Origin: Microcaldota archaeon
GTDB taxonomy: Archaea; Micrarchaeota; Micrarchaeia; Anstonellales; Anstonellaceae
Reading direction: 5' to 3'
DNA length: 13,185 bases
NCBI GenBank assembly: GCA_023248455.1
Contig: JAHFEN010000004.1
Span: 1-13,185, forward strand
A model generated the notes under the pieces. It made no database searches and was not told where the DNA came from. It was given only the letters and a program-made list of their open reading frames with translations. Below, in pieces: positions 11,740-13,185 of the stretch; within the stretch, counting starts at the first letter, position 1; every line of letters starts with the position of its first letter. The position numbers and the translations under genes are program-made.

Positions 11740-11895
11740 ATGCTGAAGAACTGCACCACATGCGGCGCGCAGACAAGGGAATACGCCGAATTCCCCTCGC
11801 CCTACGACCCGTCGGTGAAGATAGTCCGCTGCTACAGCTGCCGCAGGATTTCGCTGCCCTATACTGACCCGACCACGGGCAAGATGGGCCCCTAA
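11740..11895 (+). CDS. Small zinc-ribbon protein linked to translation (HVO_2753-like)
   Basis: The protein has 51 residues. ATG 11740 is preceded by GGTGAT five bases upstream, a good archaeal ribosome site. It has two CxxC knuckles, CTTC (5-8) and CYSC (31-34), enough for one zinc site, and ends in GKMGP. Archaeal small zinc-finger proteins encoded just before aEF-1beta usually carry four CxxC knuckles. The last part aligns well with my memory of the Haloferax member (RCARCRTQSNPYTCPDCGFEGP-like), but here the second and fourth knuckles are replaced by non-Cys residues. A role in RNA binding or translation is inferred from the conserved pairing with aEF-1beta, which begins 17 bases downstream. 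Confidence 0.75.
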   Translation: MLKNCTTCGAQTREYAEFPSPYDPSVKIVRCYSCRRISLPYTDPTTGKMGP

Positions 11896-11902
11896 ATTTG
11901 AT

Positions 11903-11907
11903 AGGTG
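11903..11907 (+). promoter_or_regulatory. Ribosome binding site deciding a TTG start for aEF-1beta
   Basis: AGGTG lies five bases before TTG 11913 and just after the preceding stop. It rules out the more upstream in-frame TTG at 11898, which lies before the ribosome site. Confidence 0.65.
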
Positions 11908-11912
11908 TTTAT

Positions 11913-12161
11913 TTGGGACAAGTAGCAGTAGTAATCAAGATTATGCCAGAGGACATGTCAAAGTTCGAGCAGCTCAAAAAAGACGCTGCCTCGCTTAGAC
12001 CCTACAAGATGCAGGAGCAGCCGGTCGCATTCGGCATAGTCGCGCTCATGCTCACGTTCGTCGTGCCTGACGGAAGCGGAGGCGCTGACCTGCTTGAGGC
12101 GAATGCAGGAAAGCTTGCCAATGTGTCAAATGTCGAAGTAGTCTCGATGGACAGACTGTAG
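11913..12161 (+). CDS. ef1b: Translation elongation factor 1-beta, archaeal
   Basis: The 82-residue protein starts at TTG with MGQVAVVIKIMPE, matching the usual MGxVAVxxKVMPE start of aEF-1beta. It promotes GDP/GTP exchange on aEF-1alpha during translation. The ferredoxin-like fold elements follow in order, including EQPVAFGIVALMLTFVVPDGSGG (about 43-65) and the C-terminal strand VSNVEVVSMDRL. Length is slightly below the usual 88-90. The neighbour upstream is the zinc-ribbon gene, a conserved archaeal pair. It is followed by a T-rich terminator region. Confidence 0.93.
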   Translation: MGQVAVVIKIMPEDMSKFEQLKKDAASLRPYKMQEQPVAFGIVALMLTFVVPDGSGGADLLEANAGKLANVSNVEVVSMDRL

Positions 12162-12176
12162 GCCGGCGCATGAATG

Positions 12177-12226
12177 CTTCTTTTTTAGAAGTTTCGACGG
12201 GCAGCCCTAAGTTTGCTTTTTCTTTT
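12177..12226 (+). terminator. T-rich terminator region after aEF-1beta
   Basis: CTTCT (12177-12181) and AGAAG (12187-12191) form a small stem around five T. A second pyrimidine tract (12212-12226, mostly T) follows. T-runs are the usual archaeal termination signal. Confidence 0.5.
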
Positions 12227-12233
12227 ATGCTCG

Positions 12234-12242
12234 TTTTTTATT
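12234..12242 (+). promoter_or_regulatory. TATA-like element of the 77-residue gene
   Basis: TTTTTTATT is centred about 26 bases before ATG 12265, so the transcript would be leaderless; no Shine-Dalgarno is present upstream of this ATG, which agrees. Confidence 0.5.
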
Positions 12243-12264
12243 CTGATAATGTATCTATAGTTAC

Positions 12265-12498
12265 ATGCTCATTTACTTCTACGACCTCAAGACCAAGCTG
12301 AAGGATTACAACAGGATAAAGCGCCGCTTCTACTATGACCTGAAGAAGAGCAGGCTCTCCACCTACCCCTGGAGGACGAAATCCGTGCTCATTGTCGAGG
12401 ACTCGGCAGAGGGCATGGCCGACCGCTTCTTCAGGCATTACAGGAGGCACGTGGAAGTCTACAAGGCGCGGGCCACGAGCATTGAGGAAGTATTCTGA
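12265..12498 (+). CDS. Small protein of unknown function, possible Cas2/VapD-like fold
   Basis: The protein has 77 residues and no Cys, and is rich in Tyr, Lys and Arg. By eye the order is strand (MLIYFYDL, 1-8), helix (about 12-29, very basic), strand (about 38-46, TKSVLIVED), helix (about 48-60) and strand (VEVYKARATS, 63-72). This order, with an Asp at the end of the first strand, is what Cas2 and VapD ribonuclease-like proteins show. The sequence is too divergent for a firm call and no CRISPR array or other cas gene is present. It is a single-gene unit with its own promoter and a leaderless start. Confidence 0.7.
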   Translation: MLIYFYDLKTKLKDYNRIKRRFYYDLKKSRLSTYPWRTKSVLIVEDSAEGMADRFFRHYRRHVEVYKARATSIEEVF

Positions 12499-12511
12499 GA
12501 GGGGGTTAGGC

Positions 12512-12519
12512 CTTTTAAA
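12512..12519 (+). promoter_or_regulatory. TATA-like element of the FkbM-family gene
   Basis: CTTTTAAA is centred about 26 bases before 12542, which would give a 16-base leader carrying a weak ribosome site (GTGA, 12549-12552). Confidence 0.4.
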
Positions 12520-12538
12520 CACGTATTACCTAATTTTA

Positions 12539-12552
12539 TCACTATAAAGTGA
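12539..12552 (+). promoter_or_regulatory. Inverted repeat covering the ribosome site of the FkbM-family gene
   Basis: TCACT and AGTGA around ATAA form a perfect 5-bp dyad. Its right arm contains the GTGA that would pair with 16S rRNA, five bases before ATG 12558. It may be an operator at the transcript start, a weak RNA hairpin, or chance. Confidence 0.25.
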
Positions 12553-12557
12553 AATTT

Positions 12558-13185
12558 ATGGATTTAACCAAATACTCGCGTTCATCGTCAAATAATTCAC
12601 CAAAGAACAATCCCGTTATGATAGATCGATGGCGACATCTCCCCCCAATCGTTGAACCACCGGCCTTGCAGTGGTGCCTAAATAACATGACTATTGGCGA
12701 TGCGATCGGCTCATTTTTCAATATGTCGACAGTGCGATCATTGGCAGGGCCGGCTATTTTCAAGTCAATTCTGCTCAATGCAGCATATGTGAAAAACCCT
12801 ATCCCAGTTACCCTGGTTGAAATGGGTTTGCGGGAAAGGGCGGATGTTACCTTTGAAAACGGACATGTTATGCCGGGCATAGACAAGGAAACCGTCCCAT
12901 TATTCAAGGCTGCGAGGTTTGCTGCCCGTAAGGGGCACGCATTGGAGTTCAAAGGCGACCGTGTGAAATTCGGTTTCAATGGCACCCATATTTCACTTAG
13001 GATGAATGCCGAAGGCATGGGTGCCATTGCCGAGGTCTTTTTTGACCGGCCCTATCAGATGGATTTTGCAAACAGAATAGTGGTAGACGTTGGAGGGCAC
13101 ATTGGCGATAGCGCGATTTTCTTTGCCTTGAGTGGGGCATCAAGGGTCATTTCCTTGGAGCCTTTTCGCTATTCATATGATATTG
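12558..13185 (+). CDS. FkbM-family methyltransferase, N-terminal part (3' end outside window)
   Basis: 209 residues are visible and the frame is open to the window end. A roughly 170-residue N-terminal region that I do not recognise leads into the SAM-binding Rossmann core: VVDVGGHIGDSA (175-186, motif I), then FFALSGASRVISLEPFRYSY with Glu201 at the end of the second strand, typical of FkbM proteins. Family members O-methylate sugars or small molecules and often lie in surface-glycan gene clusters. The segment VFFDRPYQMDF just before motif I is also usual. No signal peptide is seen. Hand counts of 48-50% GC in sampled lines are lower than most of the neighbouring genes, so this may begin an acquired glycan region. 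The start is set by GTGA five bases upstream; ATG 12618 is an alternative. Confidence 0.85.
   Translation, partial: MDLTKYSRSSSNNSPKNNPVMIDRWRHLPPIVEPPALQWCLNNMTIGDAIGSFFNMSTVRSLAGPAIFKSILLNAAYVKNPIPVTLVEMGLRERADVTFENGHVMPGIDKETVPLFKAARFAARKGHALEFKGDRVKFGFNGTHISLRMNAEGMGAIAEVFFDRPYQMDFANRIVVDVGGHIGDSAIFFALSGASRVISLEPFRYSYDI

Noticed and set aside
11898..11912. TTG 11898 as the aEF-1beta start
   Set aside because: It lies upstream of the AGGTG ribosome site and would add five residues before the conserved MGxVAV start.
12265..12498. A CRISPR-Cas locus around the Cas2-like small protein
   Set aside because: No repeat-spacer array and no cas1 or other cas gene is visible anywhere in the window.
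12542..13027. Minus-strand open frame of 161 codons at the right end
   Set aside because: The plus-strand frame here runs unbroken from 12558 to the window end and carries FkbM motif I, so this frame is its antisense shadow.

Overview
The window looks like a chromosome segment of a small-genome archaeon, most likely a DPANN lineage; the phylum cannot be fixed from sequence alone. The archaeal signs are an aEF-1beta gene paired with a small zinc-ribbon gene, TATA boxes about 26 bases upstream of inferred transcript starts, Shine-Dalgarno sites reading GGAGGTGATC-like, a tRNA gene with no encoded CCA, and a two-subunit 2-oxoacid:ferredoxin oxidoreductase. Several enzymes, notably a bacterial-type MetK, look acquired from bacteria.

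Left part (1-5345, + strand): the end of a cysteine-rich repeat protein, a hairpin/T-run terminator, then a closely spaced series: Glu-type dehydrogenase, membrane-anchored DsbA-like thiol oxidoreductase, SufS/CsdA-type cysteine desulfurase, and two tandem paralogous cysteine-rich proteins. The last three genes are tightly coupled (4-base overlap, then a stop directly abutting a start). The two paralogs carry cysteines spaced nine residues apart, as expected for a Cys ladder on a beta-solenoid. A desulfurase coupled to two Cys-ladder proteins is the best candidate here for an undescribed sulfur-handling system.

Middle part (5359-9354, - strand): the alpha (fused gamma-alpha) and beta subunits of a 2-oxoacid:ferredoxin oxidoreductase. 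The beta gene is split by a full-length intein (365 residues, with a LAGLIDADG endonuclease) placed inside the WCPGCGDFG iron-sulfur motif. Upstream lie a 20-residue very basic small ORF with a strong ribosome site and a tRNA-Arg(GCG) gene.

Right part (9377-13185): a divergent pair joins a DUF62/SAM hydroxide adenosyltransferase-like gene (- strand) to metK (+ strand), so SAM consumption and SAM synthesis may share one 153-base control region. Next come a zinc-ribbon/aEF-1beta translation pair, a 77-residue protein of unknown function with a possible Cas2/VapD-like fold, and the start of an FkbM-family methyltransferase of lower GC content that runs off the window.

Together the genes suggest ferredoxin-based 2-oxoacid and amino-acid metabolism, Fe-S and sulfur handling, SAM turnover and translation. 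No CRISPR array, insertion sequence or rRNA was seen. No stretch over 300 bases lacks a gene.
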